The position numbers were made by a program, and so were the translations under genes. From NCBI RefSeq assembly GCF_003586445.1, contig NZ_CP030028.1:3610501-3674500 (forward strand): a stretch of 64,000 bases of DNA. Direction: 5' to 3'. The notes beneath the pieces are model-generated. The model saw nothing but the letters and a program-made list of their open reading frames with translations. It was not told the DNA's origin and did no database searches. Source of the stretch: Bacillus sp. Y1. Its GTDB lineage: Bacteria > Bacillota > Bacilli > Bacillales > Cytobacillaceae. This document shows, piece after piece, positions 29,320 to 39,990 of the stretch (within the stretch, counting starts at the first letter, position 1; every line of letters begins with the position of its first letter).

Positions 29320-29641
29320 TTTGTTCCCTCCTAAGCTAAATACAAAAAAACTCCAATCGTCTAAAAAGGACGAATGGAGTTTGCTTCGCGGTACCACCTT
29401 TTTTCCAATCAATAAATAAACCATGATTGGCTCTTAAAATAGATAACGGACTTCCCGTCTTTCACTACAAAGCATAGCTGTTCGTAAAAGATGCTCAAGG
29501 GCGACCTTCAATTGGAACGCTTAGAAAACCTTTCAGACACGAGTTTTCCTCTCTTAAAGCGAGTAACCAACCTACTCTTCCCTTTCAAAGCAGATTTCTG
29601 TATTCAATTATGTAAGATAAAAATATGAACCTTCAATTTAT
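29320..29641 (-). promoter_or_regulatory. Valine T-box riboswitch of valS
   Basis: The T-box sequence AAGGTGGTACCGCG is at 29400-29387. A terminator hairpin with seven T follows at 29380-29344. Stem I includes GGAAGAGTAG, AGAGAG and a GAAGGTCGCCC segment in which GTC (29505-29503), a valine codon, is the likely specifier. Uncharged tRNA-Val would favour the antiterminator and let valS be transcribed. Confidence 0.93.
29344..29380 (-). terminator. T-box regulated terminator of valS
   Basis: ACTCCATTCGTC and GACGATTGGAGT pair with one mismatch and are followed by seven T. The 5' arm lies downstream of the T-box sequence. Confidence 0.88.
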
Positions 29642-29648
29642 ACTCCAT

Positions 29649-29678
29649 ATACTACATAAAAAAGTACGTTAACGTCAA
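29649..29678 (-). promoter_or_regulatory. Sigma-A promoter of valS leader
   Basis: Minus-strand TTGACG (29678-29673) and TAGTAT (29654-29649) are separated by 18 nt, with a TG two bases ahead of the -10. Confidence 0.6.
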
Positions 29679-29780
29679 TAAGGATACCCATATTTTTTTA
29701 TAACCATACATAGAGTAATGGAAGAAGCATTTTTTTACTAGCGTCTATGGTATTACAATATGAACTTAGGAGGGATTGGT

Positions 29781-29972
29781 GTGAAAAGAAGGTATAATCC
29801 TTATACATTGCCACCATGGTTAAGGACTGTGAGAGGAGTATGCAGACAATTCATTCTCCCTTTTTGTATCTTTCAAGGAATTCGAACCATCTTTCTTCCA
29901 ACAACATTTGATGTATTGTTTCTAGCCATACTCATTGCTCTAGCTATTGCATTTCACTTTGAATTTATTTAG
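29781..29972 (+). CDS. Small membrane protein of unknown function
   Basis: The 63-residue protein starts at GTG (MKRRYNPYTLPPWLRTVRGV) preceded by TAGGAGGGATTG. It has a basic N terminus with PPWLR, then CRQFILPFCIFQGIRT, and one clear transmembrane helix near the C terminus (about 44-60, DVLFLAILIALAIAF). I do not recognise the family. It lies alone on the plus strand between divergent valS and convergent ysxE. The good binding site and a codon pattern without early stops suggest it is real; an upstream ATG at 29760 would overlap the binding site. Confidence 0.7.
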   Translation: MKRRYNPYTLPPWLRTVRGVCRQFILPFCIFQGIRTIFLPTTFDVLFLAILIALAIAFHFEFI

Positions 29973-29997
29973 GGAGCCCACTAACTTTGGGCTCCCT
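29972..29997. terminator. Hairpin between convergent genes, overlapping the ysxE stop
   Basis: GGGAGCCCA and TGGGCTCCC form a strong stem. The ysxE TAG (29983-29981) lies inside it. T tracts are weak on both strands, so termination strength is uncertain. Confidence 0.55.
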
Positions 29998-31036
29998 CGT
30001 TACTTTGAGCTGCTGCTGCCGCTGCAGCTTGTTTTTTTTGTCTTTCAATTTCCTCTATACGCATGACGACGTACTCAGAATTTTTTAATAACCAAAATTG
30101 TTTTTGTAAGCTTTGAACAAACTTTCTTTCATTTCTTTCTTTTGATTTATAATACTCTTCCACCACCCTTAACACAGGGCCGGGATGAGCAAAATAAGCT
30201 AATAATAAGAGCATTTCGTCATCTTTTAATGGAAAGTACTTTAAATACACATATAACCAGTCTATGCAGTCATCGCAACGCTTTGGAAAGGTATTTAACA
30301 GTCTTGATAAAAAAGGTAAAATATCATGAATGGCAGCTCCTTCTCTGCTACCTTCAAGATTAATAAAATATCCATAACCTCTATCATCATAGAGAAAATG
30401 CTCAGAAGAGATCTTACCATGAACCACGACCGCCCTGGCCTTCGTTTCTTCCTTTGTTAGCTCGAACCATTCTTTTAGCTTGTTTTTGGAATACGTTAGT
30501 GCTTGACGAATGTCATTGTAATACAAGCAAAACAAAAGTTCGGTAGGAGACATATATTGTTTTCCTTCACACGCTTCAATATAGCCTTCAATAAATTCCG
30601 TCTCTTTTTCCCAAAGTGATGAAAGAGAAGTATAATGTTCTTCTTTTTCTTGAGGATCAATGGTCACTTCATGAAGTGACAATGTATGAAGCCTTGCAAG
30701 CTCCCGGAAAAGCTGTTGATTTCTTTCATTCCTGTTTTCTTTTTCCTCATTTGGTAACCATGGCATCAAGTAATATAACGCTTGATTATGCAAAACCGCA
30801 TAGCGTCCATCCACCGTTGGATAAACAGGGACAATACGATTGTATCCTTTCTGATATAGATATTGGATATGTCTAATAAAATCCGTTCCATGTTTAGGAG
30901 CTATCTTTTTTAGAGCAAATACTCCTTTATCACTATAAATACGAAAGATTTTCCCGAATTTCTCAATAAAGTGTGGCTTAACTCCGTAATTTTTTAACAC
31001 CGGCTCCATTTGCTGCAAATAATTAATATTCGACAA
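29981..31036 (-). CDS. ysxE: Spore coat protein YsxE, CotS/kinase-like family
   Basis: The 351-residue protein belongs to the CotS/YutH spore coat family with an aminoglycoside phosphotransferase-like fold. The VVVHGKISSEHFLYDDRGYGY segment corresponds to the catalytic loop, but the usual HGD pattern reads HGK, so kinase activity is doubtful. The C terminus is an Ala/Gln-rich tail. The start is TTG at 31036 with only a distant GAAGGG. In B. subtilis ysxE is co-transcribed with spoVID and is needed for spore encasement. Confidence 0.9.
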   Translation of the reverse strand: MSNINYLQQMEPVLKNYGVKPHFIEKFGKIFRIYSDKGVFALKKIAPKHGTDFIRHIQYLYQKGYNRIVPVYPTVDGRYAVLHNQALYYLMPWLPNEEKENRNERNQQLFRELARLHTLSLHEVTIDPQEKEEHYTSLSSLWEKETEFIEGYIEACEGKQYMSPTELLFCLYYNDIRQALTYSKNKLKEWFELTKEETKARAVVVHGKISSEHFLYDDRGYGYFINLEGSREGAAIHDILPFLSRLLNTFPKRCDDCIDWLYVYLKYFPLKDDEMLLLLAYFAHPGPVLRVVEEYYKSKERNERKFVQSLQKQFWLLKNSEYVVMRIEEIERQKKQAAAAAAAQSNEGAQS

Positions 31037-31055
31037 GGAGGCTCAACCCTTCCAT

Positions 31056-31094
31056 TAAAAACAACAAGGGCAGGAGTTTTCACCTGCCCAATGG
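31056..31094 (-). terminator. Terminator-like hairpin between spoVID and ysxE
   Basis: GGGCAGGTGAAAACTCCTGCCC followed by TTGTTGTTTTT on the minus strand. It probably lowers ysxE relative to spoVID. Confidence 0.7.
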
Positions 31095-31102
31095 TTGTTC
31101 TT

Positions 31103-32260
31103 CTATTTATGGGCAATAGGAATAGGTATATAAAGAACTTGCCCTTCGTATATATCTTGATTTAACTCAAGATGGTTTACCTTAAGTAATTGTTGTACAG
31201 GTACTTCGTAACGTGCCGCTAATTGCTCGACCGTTTCCCCGCTTTGAACGATGGCTACACGAAGTTTTGTTAAGTCTTCCGTCTCCTCTTTTCGAGCAAA
31301 AAACTCGGTTAAAGACATCCCCTTTTTTGAAGATTTCTTTTTCTTAATCTTAGGCTGAGGAGGTGAAGAAGAAGATTCTACTTCCGCTTCTGGTTGGGTT
31401 TCTGCTTGTGGTTGGAGTTCTGTCACTGATTGTGGCTGAAGTTCGGCTTCTGGTACAGGCTGAAGCTCAACCTCTGTTGCCTCCTCAACGACTTCTTCTG
31501 CAACCTCTTGGGGTCCTTCACTTCGAGCTACTGAAAAAGTAATTTCAGGCTCCTTTGCTTCGTTTACAGAAAGTTGTGGTGCTTCAAAAAGTTCAACCGT
31601 TTTATTTATTGAAACCACTTTTTCCTCTTTATCATCTGCTGATTTTCTCGCTTCCACAGCGAATGGTTCATACTCATGTTCCAAAATCGTTGGTTCCTCT
31701 TGTTCCACTGTACGAAGCTCATGAGACCCTTCAACATTTTCTTCTATCTCATCAACGGCTGCTTCTCGGTAAGCAACCTCAAGTTGAACTTCTTCCACTT
31801 CTGCTTCTTCATGTGCCGGTTTATGCTGCTGATCTCCATAAAGACCCGTAATCGTTAAATCGGCAGTTAGCTTCATACAGCTTCTTTCTTGAAAAAGATA
31901 ATCAAAGCTTTCCACTTCAACATGAATGTCATCAATGCTTTGGATACGGTTATTAGGAATGGTTATATCTACCGGAAAACGGTGTGAAAACTCATAGAGT
32001 CCCTCTTCCCTCTCCTCCACATGATGAACGAACTTCGGAGCAGTAAACAAATCCTCCTCCTCGTTAGAACCATCATTGTAACGCTGATATTCCCCTGTTA
32101 ATTCTAATGCACCTTGAATGGTGACATATTGTTCGTTTTCATGAATCGTAATATTTGGGTCAAGTGAAATAGAAACTAACTCCTCTACTTCCTGTCCCTT
32201 TTGAAACCACACCGATTCTTCTAATGAAAATCGCAAGCACGACTCGTTACCCTGAGACAA
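31103..32260 (-). CDS. spoVID: Stage VI sporulation protein D (SpoVID)
   Basis: The 385-residue morphogenetic protein drives coat encasement of the spore and binds SafA and SpoIVA. The N-terminal SpoVID domain (about 1-130, LRFSLEESVWFQKGQEVEEL) is followed by a long acidic Glu/Pro/Val-rich spacer (about 140-310). A C-terminal LysM domain occupies the last 50 residues (VAIVQSGETVEQLAARYEVP). The start is TTG at 32260, eight nucleotides or so after AAGGGAGGAG; an ATG at 32278 overlaps that binding site. With safA, both partners are in this window. Confidence 0.93.
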   Translation of the reverse strand: MSQGNESCLRFSLEESVWFQKGQEVEELVSISLDPNITIHENEQYVTIQGALELTGEYQRYNDGSNEEEDLFTAPKFVHHVEEREEGLYEFSHRFPVDITIPNNRIQSIDDIHVEVESFDYLFQERSCMKLTADLTITGLYGDQQHKPAHEEAEVEEVQLEVAYREAAVDEIEENVEGSHELRTVEQEEPTILEHEYEPFAVEARKSADDKEEKVVSINKTVELFEAPQLSVNEAKEPEITFSVARSEGPQEVAEEVVEEATEVELQPVPEAELQPQSVTELQPQAETQPEAEVESSSSPPQPKIKKKKSSKKGMSLTEFFARKEETEDLTKLRVAIVQSGETVEQLAARYEVPVQQLLKVNHLELNQDIYEGQVLYIPIPIAHK

Positions 32261-32309
32261 AGCGACTCCTCCCTTCATATCCTATACGTTTAATCACTAT
32301 GTCATTATC

Positions 32310-32338
32310 ACTCTATGAACTAGTGATTATTTTTATGA
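32310..32338 (-). promoter_or_regulatory. Candidate sigma-E promoter of spoVID
   Basis: Minus-strand TCATAAA (32338-32332) and CATAGAGT (32317-32310) are 14 nt apart, fitting sigma-E spacing. SpoVID is a sigma-E gene in B. subtilis. Confidence 0.5.
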
Positions 32339-32369
32339 ATAAAAGTAATCGCTAAGAGCGTGTTTACAT

Positions 32370-32398
32370 AAAAAAAGAGACCCTTTAGAGTCTCTTTC
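32370..32398 (-). terminator. Terminator of the hem operon
   Basis: AAGAGACTCTAAAGGGTCTCTT followed by T run on the minus strand, downstream of hemL. Confidence 0.88.
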
Positions 32399-32405
32399 CT
32401 TGTAA

Positions 32406-33692
32406 TTATCTTAGCTTTGAAAAGGCAATTTCAATGGCTTCGATTGTTTTTTCGATATCTTCGTTACTATGAGCTGTTGAAAGGAACATTCCTTCAAATT
32501 GAGAAGGAGGTAAGAATACACCCTGATTCGCCATTTCTTGATAATAAGTAGCGAAATAATCAAGATTTGAAGTTTTTGCTTTTTCGTAATTTGTAACAGC
32601 TTCGTTTGTAAAGAAAAATCCGACCATCGATCCCACACGGTTGATGGTGTGAGGAATATCGTGTTTTTCTGCTGCTGCTCTTATTCCCTCTTCAAGCAAT
32701 TCTGCTTTACGCGCAAACTCCTCATAATGATCTGGTGTTAACTGGCTTAGTGTCTCTAATCCTGCTGTCATAGCAAGAGGATTACCTGAAAGCGTACCAG
32801 CCTGGTATATTGGACCACTTGGTGCGATTTGCTCCATGATTTCCGCTCTTCCTCCGTAGGCTCCAACAGGTAGCCCACCACCAATAACTTTTCCAAGACA
32901 TGTTAAATCTGGAGTAATCCCAAAATATCCTTGTGCACAGTTGTATCCAACCCTAAACCCTGTCATTACTTCATCAAATATTAAAAGTGCCCCATATTGG
33001 GTAGTAATATCTCTAAGCCCCTCTAAAAATCCTGGTTGAGGTAAAACAACTCCCATATTTCCTGCAACAGGCTCTACTATGATTCCAGCAATATCATCGC
33101 CGAATTGCTCAAATGCATAGCGAACACTTTCCAAATCATTATACGGAACCGTAATCGTATTTTTTGCGACCCCTTCTGGAACACCAGGGCTATCAGGAAG
33201 ACCTAAAGTTGCCACCCCAGATCCTGCTTTGATTAACAGAGAATCACCGTGACCATGGTAACAACCTTCAAATTTTAAGATTTTATTTCTCCCTGTATAT
33301 CCACGAGCTAAGCGCAAAGCACTCATGGTAGCTTCCGTTCCAGAAGAAACCATACGAACGATTTCAATAGACGGCACTCTTTCTTTTACTAATTTAGCTA
33401 ATTTCGTTTCAATCAAACTAGGAGCACCAAAGCTTGTACCAAGTTCGGCCACCTTTTTAATCGCTTCAACGACCCGATCATTTGCATGCCCCAAGATTAA
33501 AGGTCCCCATGACAATACATAGTCAATATATTCGTTTCCATCTATATCATAAATTTTCGAGCCTTTTCCTCTCTCCATAAAAATCGGATCCATTTTAACC
33601 GATTTAAACGCACGAACAGGACTGTTTACTCCACCAGGCATAAGTGTTTTTGCTTCAGCAAAAGCTTCAATAGATTTAGAATAAGAGCGCAT
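32406..33692 (-). CDS. hemL: Glutamate-1-semialdehyde 2,1-aminomutase HemL
   Basis: The 428-residue PLP enzyme converts glutamate-1-semialdehyde to 5-aminolevulinate. The PLP lysine is K268 in [17 protein letters not shown], and [11 protein letters not shown] carries the ring-binding aspartate. ATG at 33692 follows AACGAGGGATACTT; an ATG 21 nt upstream has no binding site. It is the last gene of hemAXCDBL. Confidence 0.97.
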   Translation of the reverse strand: MRSYSKSIEAFAEAKTLMPGGVNSPVRAFKSVKMDPIFMERGKGSKIYDIDGNEYIDYVLSWGPLILGHANDRVVEAIKKVAELGTSFGAPSLIETKLAKLVKERVPSIEIVRMVSSGTEATMSALRLARGYTGRNKILKFEGCYHGHGDSLLIKAGSGVATLGLPDSPGVPEGVAKNTITVPYNDLESVRYAFEQFGDDIAGIIVEPVAGNMGVVLPQPGFLEGLRDITTQYGALLIFDEVMTGFRVGYNCAQGYFGITPDLTCLGKVIGGGLPVGAYGGRAEIMEQIAPSGPIYQAGTLSGNPLAMTAGLETLSQLTPDHYEEFARKAELLEEGIRAAAEKHDIPHTINRVGSMVGFFFTNEAVTNYEKAKTSNLDYFATYYQEMANQGVFLPPSQFEGMFLSTAHSNEDIEKTIEAIEIAFSKLR

Positions 33693-33716
33693 AAGTATCC
33701 CTCGTTTCATCAAGTA

Positions 33717-34694
33717 TTAGTTTTCTTTTAACCATCTTGCAGCATCTTTGGCATGATAAGTGATAATAAGGTCAGCACCTGCTCTTTTCATACCGGTTAG
33801 CATTTCCATTACAATATTTTTTTCATCAATCCACCCGTTTTGAGCCGCAGCTTTAACCATTGAATACTCCCCACTCACATTATAGACAACAACAGGCAGG
33901 TGAAAATTATTTTTTATATCACGTACAATATCCAAATATGGCATTCCAGGCTTCACAATAAGGAAGTCTGCTCCTTCCTGAACATCTGAATTTGCTTCCC
34001 TTAAGCCTTCCATACGATTGGCTGGATCCATTTGATAAGTTTTACGGTCTCCAAATTGAGGTGTGCTCTCAGCCGCTTCACGAAATGGTCCATAAAAAGA
34101 AGAAGCATATTTCACAGCGTAAGACATAATAGGGATATCCTCAAAGCCTGCCTCATCTAAGCCTGCTCTTATTGCCGCAACAAATCCGTCCATCATATTT
34201 GAAGGAGCTATAATATCGGCTCCTGCTTTTGCTTGGCTAACTGCTGTATCCGCTAATAATTTCAGTGATGGATCATTTAATACTTTACCACCTTCGATCA
34301 CTCCACAGTGACCATGACTAGTGTATTCACATAAGCATGTGTCCGCAATAACAACGATATCAGGATACTGTTCTTTTATGACTCGAGTCGCTTCCTGTAC
34401 AATTCCATGATCATGGAAAGCACCCGTACCGCACTCATCTTTTTCATTTGGGATTCCAAATAAAAGGACGGATGTAATCCCAAGCGCTACTACTTCATCC
34501 ATTTCAATTTTTAATTGATCCAATGACAGTTGAAAAACCCCTGGCATCGATTGGATAGCATTTTTTATATTTTCACCTTCTACTACAAAAATTGGATATA
34601 CCAAATCTTCAAGGTGTAAGTGGTTTTCACGAACCATTGTGCGTAATGTTGCTGAAGATCGTAAACGACGGTGACGAGAAAATGATTGATTCAT
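33717..34694 (-). CDS. hemB: Delta-aminolevulinate dehydratase HemB (porphobilinogen synthase)
   Basis: The 325-residue enzyme condenses two 5-aminolevulinates to porphobilinogen. Schiff-base lysines are in [15 protein letters not shown] and [12 protein letters not shown]. The Zn-type cysteine cluster [15 protein letters not shown] is present, so it should be zinc dependent. It overlaps hemD by four bases (ATGA). Confidence 0.98.
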   Translation of the reverse strand: MNQSFSRHRRLRSSATLRTMVRENHLHLEDLVYPIFVVEGENIKNAIQSMPGVFQLSLDQLKIEMDEVVALGITSVLLFGIPNEKDECGTGAFHDHGIVQEATRVIKEQYPDIVVIADTCLCEYTSHGHCGVIEGGKVLNDPSLKLLADTAVSQAKAGADIIAPSNMMDGFVAAIRAGLDEAGFEDIPIMSYAVKYASSFYGPFREAAESTPQFGDRKTYQMDPANRMEGLREANSDVQEGADFLIVKPGMPYLDIVRDIKNNFHLPVVVYNVSGEYSMVKAAAQNGWIDEKNIVMEMLTGMKRAGADLIITYHAKDAARWLKEN

Positions 34695-35476
34695 TTGTTC
34701 TCCCTCTTTCCTATTATTTTCATAATACTTTGTAGCATATGATCAATTGTGTATGTATCTGGCATGGCGTCCACATGTAAACCTAGAGCATTAGCCCGTT
34801 GAAGAGTAACAGGCCCGATACACATGAACAGGCAATGATCAATAGTCGATAATAAATTCATTTCTTTCACAACAGCCATAAAATGATCAACTGTCGAAGG
34901 ACTAGTAAAACTTATGATATCTAGCTGCTTTTCTGTTAGCGCCTTCACTAATGCGTCCCAACTGCTGTCAGGAAAAAACGTTTCATAAATGACTAGTTCA
35001 TCCACATGGGCTCCCTTTTTTTCAAGGGTAGTAGAAATAAGTTCTCTAGCTAAGTTTCCTTTAGGAATTAGAACATTCGTCCCTTCGCTAATATACGGTG
35101 AGAATTCTTCTACAAATGCTTCAGCTACATATTCTTTTGGCTTAAAGTCAACTGTTACCCCTTTTCTTACTAAGGCTTCCTCCGTTTTTTCACCAATAGC
35201 AGCAATCTGTATGTGATCGAGTACGGTCGAATTGATGTCAAAAGAAAAGAATGTTTCTACAGTCACATTACTAGTAAAAATAATCCAATCATATTTATGT
35301 AGTTTTTTATGCAGGAAGATAGCCAGATTGGGTGAAGCAACTGGTCGAAAGGAAATAAGAGGGATTTCCACTGGAATCCCCCCATATTTCTTGACTAGAT
35401 CTGAAAATGGTTTTGCATGCTTTTTTCCTCGAGGAACAAGAACCTTCATTCCATTGAGAGAGTAGTCATCACTCAT
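34691..35476 (-). CDS. hemD: Uroporphyrinogen-III synthase HemD
   Basis: The 261-residue enzyme inverts ring D and closes hydroxymethylbilane to uroporphyrinogen III. The family is poorly conserved. [16 protein letters not shown] and [18 protein letters not shown] are the recognisable C-terminal motifs. Four-base overlaps with hemC upstream and hemB downstream show tight coupling. Confidence 0.94.
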   Translation of the reverse strand: MSDDYSLNGMKVLVPRGKKHAKPFSDLVKKYGGIPVEIPLISFRPVASPNLAIFLHKKLHKYDWIIFTSNVTVETFFSFDINSTVLDHIQIAAIGEKTEEALVRKGVTVDFKPKEYVAEAFVEEFSPYISEGTNVLIPKGNLARELISTTLEKKGAHVDELVIYETFFPDSSWDALVKALTEKQLDIISFTSPSTVDHFMAVVKEMNLLSTIDHCLFMCIGPVTLQRANALGLHVDAMPDTYTIDHMLQSIMKIIGKRENK

Positions 35477-36408
35477 TCACTATCAAGCTCCACTTTCACC
35501 GCGTCAATTAATGCTTTTCCTCCGTTAGAAATCAGGGCATCTGCCACTTGCTCCCCTAGCTTTTCAGGATCTTGTCCACTTGCTGATTCCTTTAAGATAG
35601 TTTTTCCATCTGGAGTTGCGACAAGCCCTGTAAGAGAGATATCACCGTTCTCTTCAACTTTTGCATATCCTGCAATCGGAACCTGACAGCCGCCTTCCAT
35701 CTTTTGAAGGAACGTTCTCTCGGCTGTCACTGCTTGTTTGGTTTTCACACAAGTAAAACGAGATAATAAGTTAAGTAGCTGTTCATCACTTTCTCGGCAT
35801 TCTATCGATAATGCACCTTGACCAACTGCTGGGATACATACTTCATCATCAATAAACTCTGATACTACCTCACTTGCCCACCCCATTCTGGAAAGGCCAG
35901 CAGCAGCTAGTATGATTGCGTCATATTCTCCCGTTTCTAATTTGGCTAATCGTGTATCAATATTTCCTCGTATCCACTTTATTTCAAGGTCTGGTCTAAT
36001 CGCAAGCAACTGTGCACTGCGACGAAGACTGCTTGTGCCAACAACAGAACCAGGCTTTAATTCATTAATAGGCGTGTGATTTTTAGAGATTAGTGCATCT
36101 CGATGATCCTCACGAAATGGAATACAACCAATCACTAAGCCTTCAGGCAGGACAGCTGGCATGTCTTTCATACTATGTACCGCCATATCTATTTCCTCAT
36201 CAAGCATTGCCTGCTCAATTTCCTTAACAAATAACCCTTTTCCACCAACTTTAGATAAAGTTACATCAAGGATTTTATCCCCCTTCGTAACAATCTCTTT
36301 TACCTCAAATTCAAAGGATGGGTCTAATTTCTTCAACTGGTCAATGACCCAGTTGGTTTGTGTAAGTGCAAGCTTACTTCGTCTGGAGCCAACTATAATT
36401 TTCCGCAT
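35473..36408 (-). CDS. hemC: Porphobilinogen deaminase HemC
   Basis: The 311-residue enzyme polymerises four porphobilinogens to hydroxymethylbilane. The dipyrromethane cofactor cysteine is C241 in [12 protein letters not shown]. The substrate arginines are visible in [11 protein letters not shown] and [19 protein letters not shown] precedes the ATG. Confidence 0.98.
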   Translation of the reverse strand: MRKIIVGSRRSKLALTQTNWVIDQLKKLDPSFEFEVKEIVTKGDKILDVTLSKVGGKGLFVKEIEQAMLDEEIDMAVHSMKDMPAVLPEGLVIGCIPFREDHRDALISKNHTPINELKPGSVVGTSSLRRSAQLLAIRPDLEIKWIRGNIDTRLAKLETGEYDAIILAAAGLSRMGWASEVVSEFIDDEVCIPAVGQGALSIECRESDEQLLNLLSRFTCVKTKQAVTAERTFLQKMEGGCQVPIAGYAKVEENGDISLTGLVATPDGKTILKESASGQDPEKLGEQVADALISNGGKALIDAVKVELDSE

Positions 36409-36431
36409 GTAAACCTCCTATGTATGTATCC

Positions 36432-37265
36432 TTAAGTGTACCAAAAGTGGAAGGATGATAAGTTGCCTATTAAAAAGAAATTGATCAAAACAATTAAGAA
36501 TGAAGCAATATTCCAAAGAGCCAATGACCTTCCGTACAGCTCCTTACTAACACGTAAGTACAAATAAATGCTATATGCAATCAGTACACCGAAAGAGCCA
36601 ATGACCTTTGCATCTAACCAAAACATCTCAGGAATTTTTAAGTATGCCCATTGAATTCCTAATATGACTGCTAGCATTAGCATAGGCACACCAATGACAT
36701 TTAAAACATATGACATATGCTCAAGTTTAGATAAATCCGTAATTCTTAACAGCCTAGCTCCCCACTTTTTTTTCTTTAGTAAGTTGTACTGAATCAAATA
36801 AAGAAAAGAGAAAACAAAAGAAAGGGAAAAAGCTCCATAAGAAAGAATCGCAAGTGTTATATGAATCAACAAAAGCTCTGAGATGAGCTGCTCGGCCATC
36901 ACATGAGATTCAAATTGTACTGGTGCAAACGTATGGATAGCTAGAATAATAAACCCTAAAACATTTGTAAAAAACACAATGAAATCAACACGAAGTAACC
37001 GATTGATTCCTAATGATAAAGTAATTAACACCCATGCATAAAAATAGAGCCCTTCAAATATGGTAAGTACCGGGAAACGGCCGGTTTTTAACATATACAA
37101 AAATAAAAACATCGTTTGCAGTAACCATACAAATGCAAGTAACCAGAAGGCAACACGATTTGCCTTCCGGTTATGGTGTAAGAAATCAATAAAATATAAG
37201 AGCACGCAGAAAGCATACAGGACAACGGTTAGCTCATGTAGCCTCGTCATATAGTAGTCAAACAT
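36432..37265 (-). CDS. hemX: HemX, CcsA-like membrane protein of the hem operon
   Basis: The 277-residue protein has about eight transmembrane helices and a cytochrome-c-assembly (CcsA/CcmC) type core (TFAPVQFESHVMAEQLISEL to LLIHITLAILSYG). In B. subtilis HemX lowers HemA protein abundance. It starts 14 nt after the hemA stop, with AAAGAGGAG ahead of the ATG. Confidence 0.95.
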   Translation of the reverse strand: MFDYYMTRLHELTVVLYAFCVLLYFIDFLHHNRKANRVAFWLLAFVWLLQTMFLFLYMLKTGRFPVLTIFEGLYFYAWVLITLSLGINRLLRVDFIVFFTNVLGFIILAIHTFAPVQFESHVMAEQLISELLLIHITLAILSYGAFSLSFVFSFLYLIQYNLLKKKKWGARLLRITDLSKLEHMSYVLNVIGVPMLMLAVILGIQWAYLKIPEMFWLDAKVIGSFGVLIAYSIYLYLRVSKELYGRSLALWNIASFLIVLINFFLIGNLSSFHFWYT

Positions 37266-37279
37266 TCGCTTCTCCTCTT

Positions 37280-38626
37280 TTATGATTGAAAGGAAGGCTG
37301 TGGGTTTGTTACAACCACTCGATTTGACTCCGCTTCTCTCAGAACTTGTTGCTCTTTTACAAGTTCATCAATGTTAAAGATTTTCACAAACAAATCTAAC
37401 GCTTGTTCTGAATCTTTTCGAGCGGCTAATTCCTTTGCTTGAAGGATTGGGTCCTTTAGTATTTGATTTATAATACTTTTCGTATGTTTATTTAATACTT
37501 TAAAATCACGTTCAGACAAATGAGGAAGCTTTCGTTCTAAGCTTTCCATTGTCCCGGACTGAATCGTAAGCGCTTTTTCACGTAAAGCAGAAATAATAGG
37601 GACAACCCCCAGTAAATTTAGCCATTGTTTAAAGTCAACGATTTCTTCTTCAATCATCATCATAATTTGTGCAGCTGCACGTTTTCGTTCTTGAAGGTTC
37701 GCTTCAACGATTCCCTCCAAATCATCTATATCATATAAGAAGACACTCTCAAGCTCAGCTAATGCTGGGTCCAAGTCACGTGGAACCGCAATATCAACCA
37801 TGAATAAAGGCTTTCCTTTACGCATCTTTTCAACTTGAGTCATCATACCCTTTGTAATAACAAATTCTTTTGCACCTGTTGAACTTATTAAAATATCTGC
37901 ATCAATTAAAGAACACTGAAGCTCTTCGAGTGTTTTAGCTTCACCTTCGAAACGTTCAGCTAAATTCTGAGCCTTTTCATACGTGCGATTAATAACAGTT
38001 ACCTTGCTAGCTCCATTTGCATGTAGATGCTGTATGGCAAGTTCCCCCATCTTACCCGCACCAAGAATTAACACATTCTTTTTATTTAAGGTACCAAAGA
38101 TTTTCTTCGCTAGTTCGACCGCTGCATAACTTACCGATACCGCATTCGCACCAATATCTGTCTCTGAATGTGCTTTTTTAGCTAAAGTTACTGCTTGCTT
38201 GAAAAGCTGGTTAAACACCGTACCAACTGCTGCATTTTCCTGAGCTAATAAAAAGCTTGTACGAACTTGACCAAGAATTTGTGTCTCGCCTAATACCATT
38301 GAGTTCAAACCGCATGTTACACTAAATAAGTGTTCCATAGCACCGTCATGTTCGTATATAAATAAATATGGTGAAAATTCGCTTTGCTCAATCGAAAACC
38401 ATTCTGAAAGAAATTCTTTTATATAATATCTACCAGTGTGTAGTTGATCAACAACCGCATAGATTTCTGTTCGGTTACAAGTAGAGACAATTACATTCTC
38501 TAACACACTCTTTTTTTCTTTAAGAGCGTTCATTGCTTCCCCTAACTGCGTAGGGTTAAATGTCAAACGCTCACGAATTTCAACAGGGGCAGTTTTATAA
38601 TTAAGACCTATCACTAATATATGCAT
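37280..38626 (-). CDS. hemA: Glutamyl-tRNA reductase HemA
   Basis: The 448-residue enzyme reduces glutamyl-tRNA to glutamate-1-semialdehyde, the committed step of C5-pathway haem synthesis. The catalytic C50 is in [12 protein letters not shown]. The NADPH site is [13 protein letters not shown] (about 184-196). The C-terminal dimerisation helix is complete. It is the first gene of the hem operon, with GGGGGTG ahead of the ATG. Confidence 0.98.
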   Translation of the reverse strand: MHILVIGLNYKTAPVEIRERLTFNPTQLGEAMNALKEKKSVLENVIVSTCNRTEIYAVVDQLHTGRYYIKEFLSEWFSIEQSEFSPYLFIYEHDGAMEHLFSVTCGLNSMVLGETQILGQVRTSFLLAQENAAVGTVFNQLFKQAVTLAKKAHSETDIGANAVSVSYAAVELAKKIFGTLNKKNVLILGAGKMGELAIQHLHANGASKVTVINRTYEKAQNLAERFEGEAKTLEELQCSLIDADILISSTGAKEFVITKGMMTQVEKMRKGKPLFMVDIAVPRDLDPALAELESVFLYDIDDLEGIVEANLQERKRAAAQIMMMIEEEIVDFKQWLNLLGVVPIISALREKALTIQSGTMESLERKLPHLSERDFKVLNKHTKSIINQILKDPILQAKELAARKDSEQALDLFVKIFNIDELVKEQQVLREAESNRVVVTNPQPSFQS

Positions 38627-38670
38627 ATAGAAAATACACCCCCAGAATATTTACATGTTTGATAGTAGTA

Positions 38671-38676
38671 ATTATA
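38671..38676 (-). promoter_or_regulatory. Candidate -10 element of the hemA promoter
   Basis: TATAAT preceded by ATGG, an extended -10 context, about 45 nt before the hemA start. A clear -35 is lacking. The flanking sequence resembles a PerR box only loosely. Confidence 0.45.
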
Positions 38677-38878
38677 CCATGTTCCATTTTTGTAGATTAA
38701 AATGAAATATGACCATATTTGAATAAAATGTGAACAAAAACTAATCAACTGTGATGCAAATATGCTATTATAATTAATTGGTAAACCTTGCTTGCTCGTC
38801 ATATTACGACAAGCCTCCATATGTACAGTAACAAAAATTAGAATGATTATCAAGTAATCCTTACTGGAAGTGGTGCTA

Positions 38879-39364
38879 ATGAAAAATCAACGAATCTTTC
38901 CTGGAATCATCCTTATTGGTTTTGGTGTTTATTTCTTTTTACAACAGGCGAACATCGCTCTATTCCAACAGTTTTACACATGGCCAACATTGCTAGTAAT
39001 CGTTGGAATCTCCTTTCTCTCCCAAGGGTATGGGGGAAAGGATTACGAAGCCATCCTGCCAGGTGTCATTCTTACAGGCTTTGGTTTTCATTTCCATATC
39101 ATCAACCATTTACAATTATGGCCCAATCATATTGGAACGTTTATCCTCATTATTGCCCTTGGATTCTTACTACGTTACCAGAAGGTCCGATCTGGACTCT
39201 TTCAAGGGATATTATTCCTTGTACTCGCGTTATTGCTTTTATTTTACGATAAAATCACCGCATGGCTTGGTATCCTCGAAAACACGGTATCGATTGCTTG
39301 GAAGTCTTGGCCGGTAGTGTTGGTGATAATTGGCTTTTACTTACTCTTTATCCGAAAAAAATAA
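38879..39364 (+). CDS. LiaF/LiaI-like small transmembrane protein
   Basis: The 161-residue protein has two similar halves of paired membrane helices. It begins MKNQRIFPGIILIGFGVYFF, a LiaF-type transmembrane domain (DUF5668-like), and continues ILPGVILTGFGFHFHI. LiaI/LiaF proteins relate to envelope-stress sensing; the specific role here is unknown. ATG at 38879 follows GGAAGTGGTG, while two GTG codons just upstream overlap the site. It is divergent from hemA and convergent with engB. Confidence 0.8.
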   Translation: MKNQRIFPGIILIGFGVYFFLQQANIALFQQFYTWPTLLVIVGISFLSQGYGGKDYEAILPGVILTGFGFHFHIINHLQLWPNHIGTFILIIALGFLLRYQKVRSGLFQGILFLVLALLLLFYDKITAWLGILENTVSIAWKSWPVVLVIIGFYLLFIRKK

Positions 39365-39371
39365 CTACCAT

Positions 39372-39405
39372 AAAAAACCGTCAGACACTTTGTTCTGACG
39401 GTTTT
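39372..39405. terminator. Bidirectional terminator between the LiaF-like gene and engB
   Basis: AAAACCGTCAGA and TCTGACGGTTTT form the stem, with A/T runs on both sides. Confidence 0.87.
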
Positions 39406-39408
39406 ACT

Positions 39409-39990
39409 CTACATATAACTTTCAATGGTTGCCCACGCTTTATCTTTTCCTTCTCCTGTTTCAGAAGAAAACTGAATAATCGTATCATGCGGGTGTAATT
39501 CGAGCTTTTCTTTTGTGATTTTCAAATGCTGTGCTCTTTTTGTTTTAGAAATTTTATCAGCCTTTGTGGCAATTACGATACATGGGATTTCGTAATGCTT
39601 TAAGAAATCATACATCATGATATCATCTGCCGTTGGAGGGTGACGTAAATCAACGATTAATAACACGGCCTTAAGCTGCTCTCTCATCGTTAAATACGTT
39701 TCAAGCATTTTCCCCCATGCTTCCCGTTCCTTTTTTGAAACCTTTGCATAGCCATATCCTGGTACATCTACAAAATGAAGGACTTCATTAACGATATAAA
39801 AGTTCAGTGTTTGTGTTTTACCAGGCTTTGAAGATATTCTTGCTAATCCTTTTCGATTGAGCATTTTGTTAATAAATGATGATTTCCCTACATTTGAGCG
39901 ACCAGCTAAGGCAAATTCAGGAATTGGTTCAACTGGGTACTGATCTGGCTTAACTGCACTAATGACGATTTCAGAACTTGTTACTTTCAT
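39409..39990 (-). CDS. engB: Ribosome biogenesis GTPase EngB (YsxC/YihA)
   Basis: The 193-residue essential GTPase acts in late 50S assembly. G1 is [11 protein letters not shown]3 is [12 protein letters not shown] and G4 is ATKADK. It overlaps lonA by four bases (ATGA), the conserved lonA-ysxC pair of Bacillus. Confidence 0.97.
   Translation of the reverse strand: MKVTSSEIVISAVKPDQYPVEPIPEFALAGRSNVGKSSFINKMLNRKGLARISSKPGKTQTLNFYIVNEVLHFVDVPGYGYAKVSKKEREAWGKMLETYLTMREQLKAVLLIVDLRHPPTADDIMMYDFLKHYEIPCIVIATKADKISKTKRAQHLKITKEKLELHPHDTIIQFSSETGEGKDKAWATIESYM

Noticed and set aside
26674..29424. Longer valS model starting at 29424
   Set aside because: The extra 35 codons translate the T-box and terminator; the ATG at 29319 has AGGAGGG and the normal N terminus.
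38660..38690. PerR box at the hemA promoter
   Set aside because: About four mismatches to TTATAATNATTATAA and poor symmetry; kept only as a -10 element.
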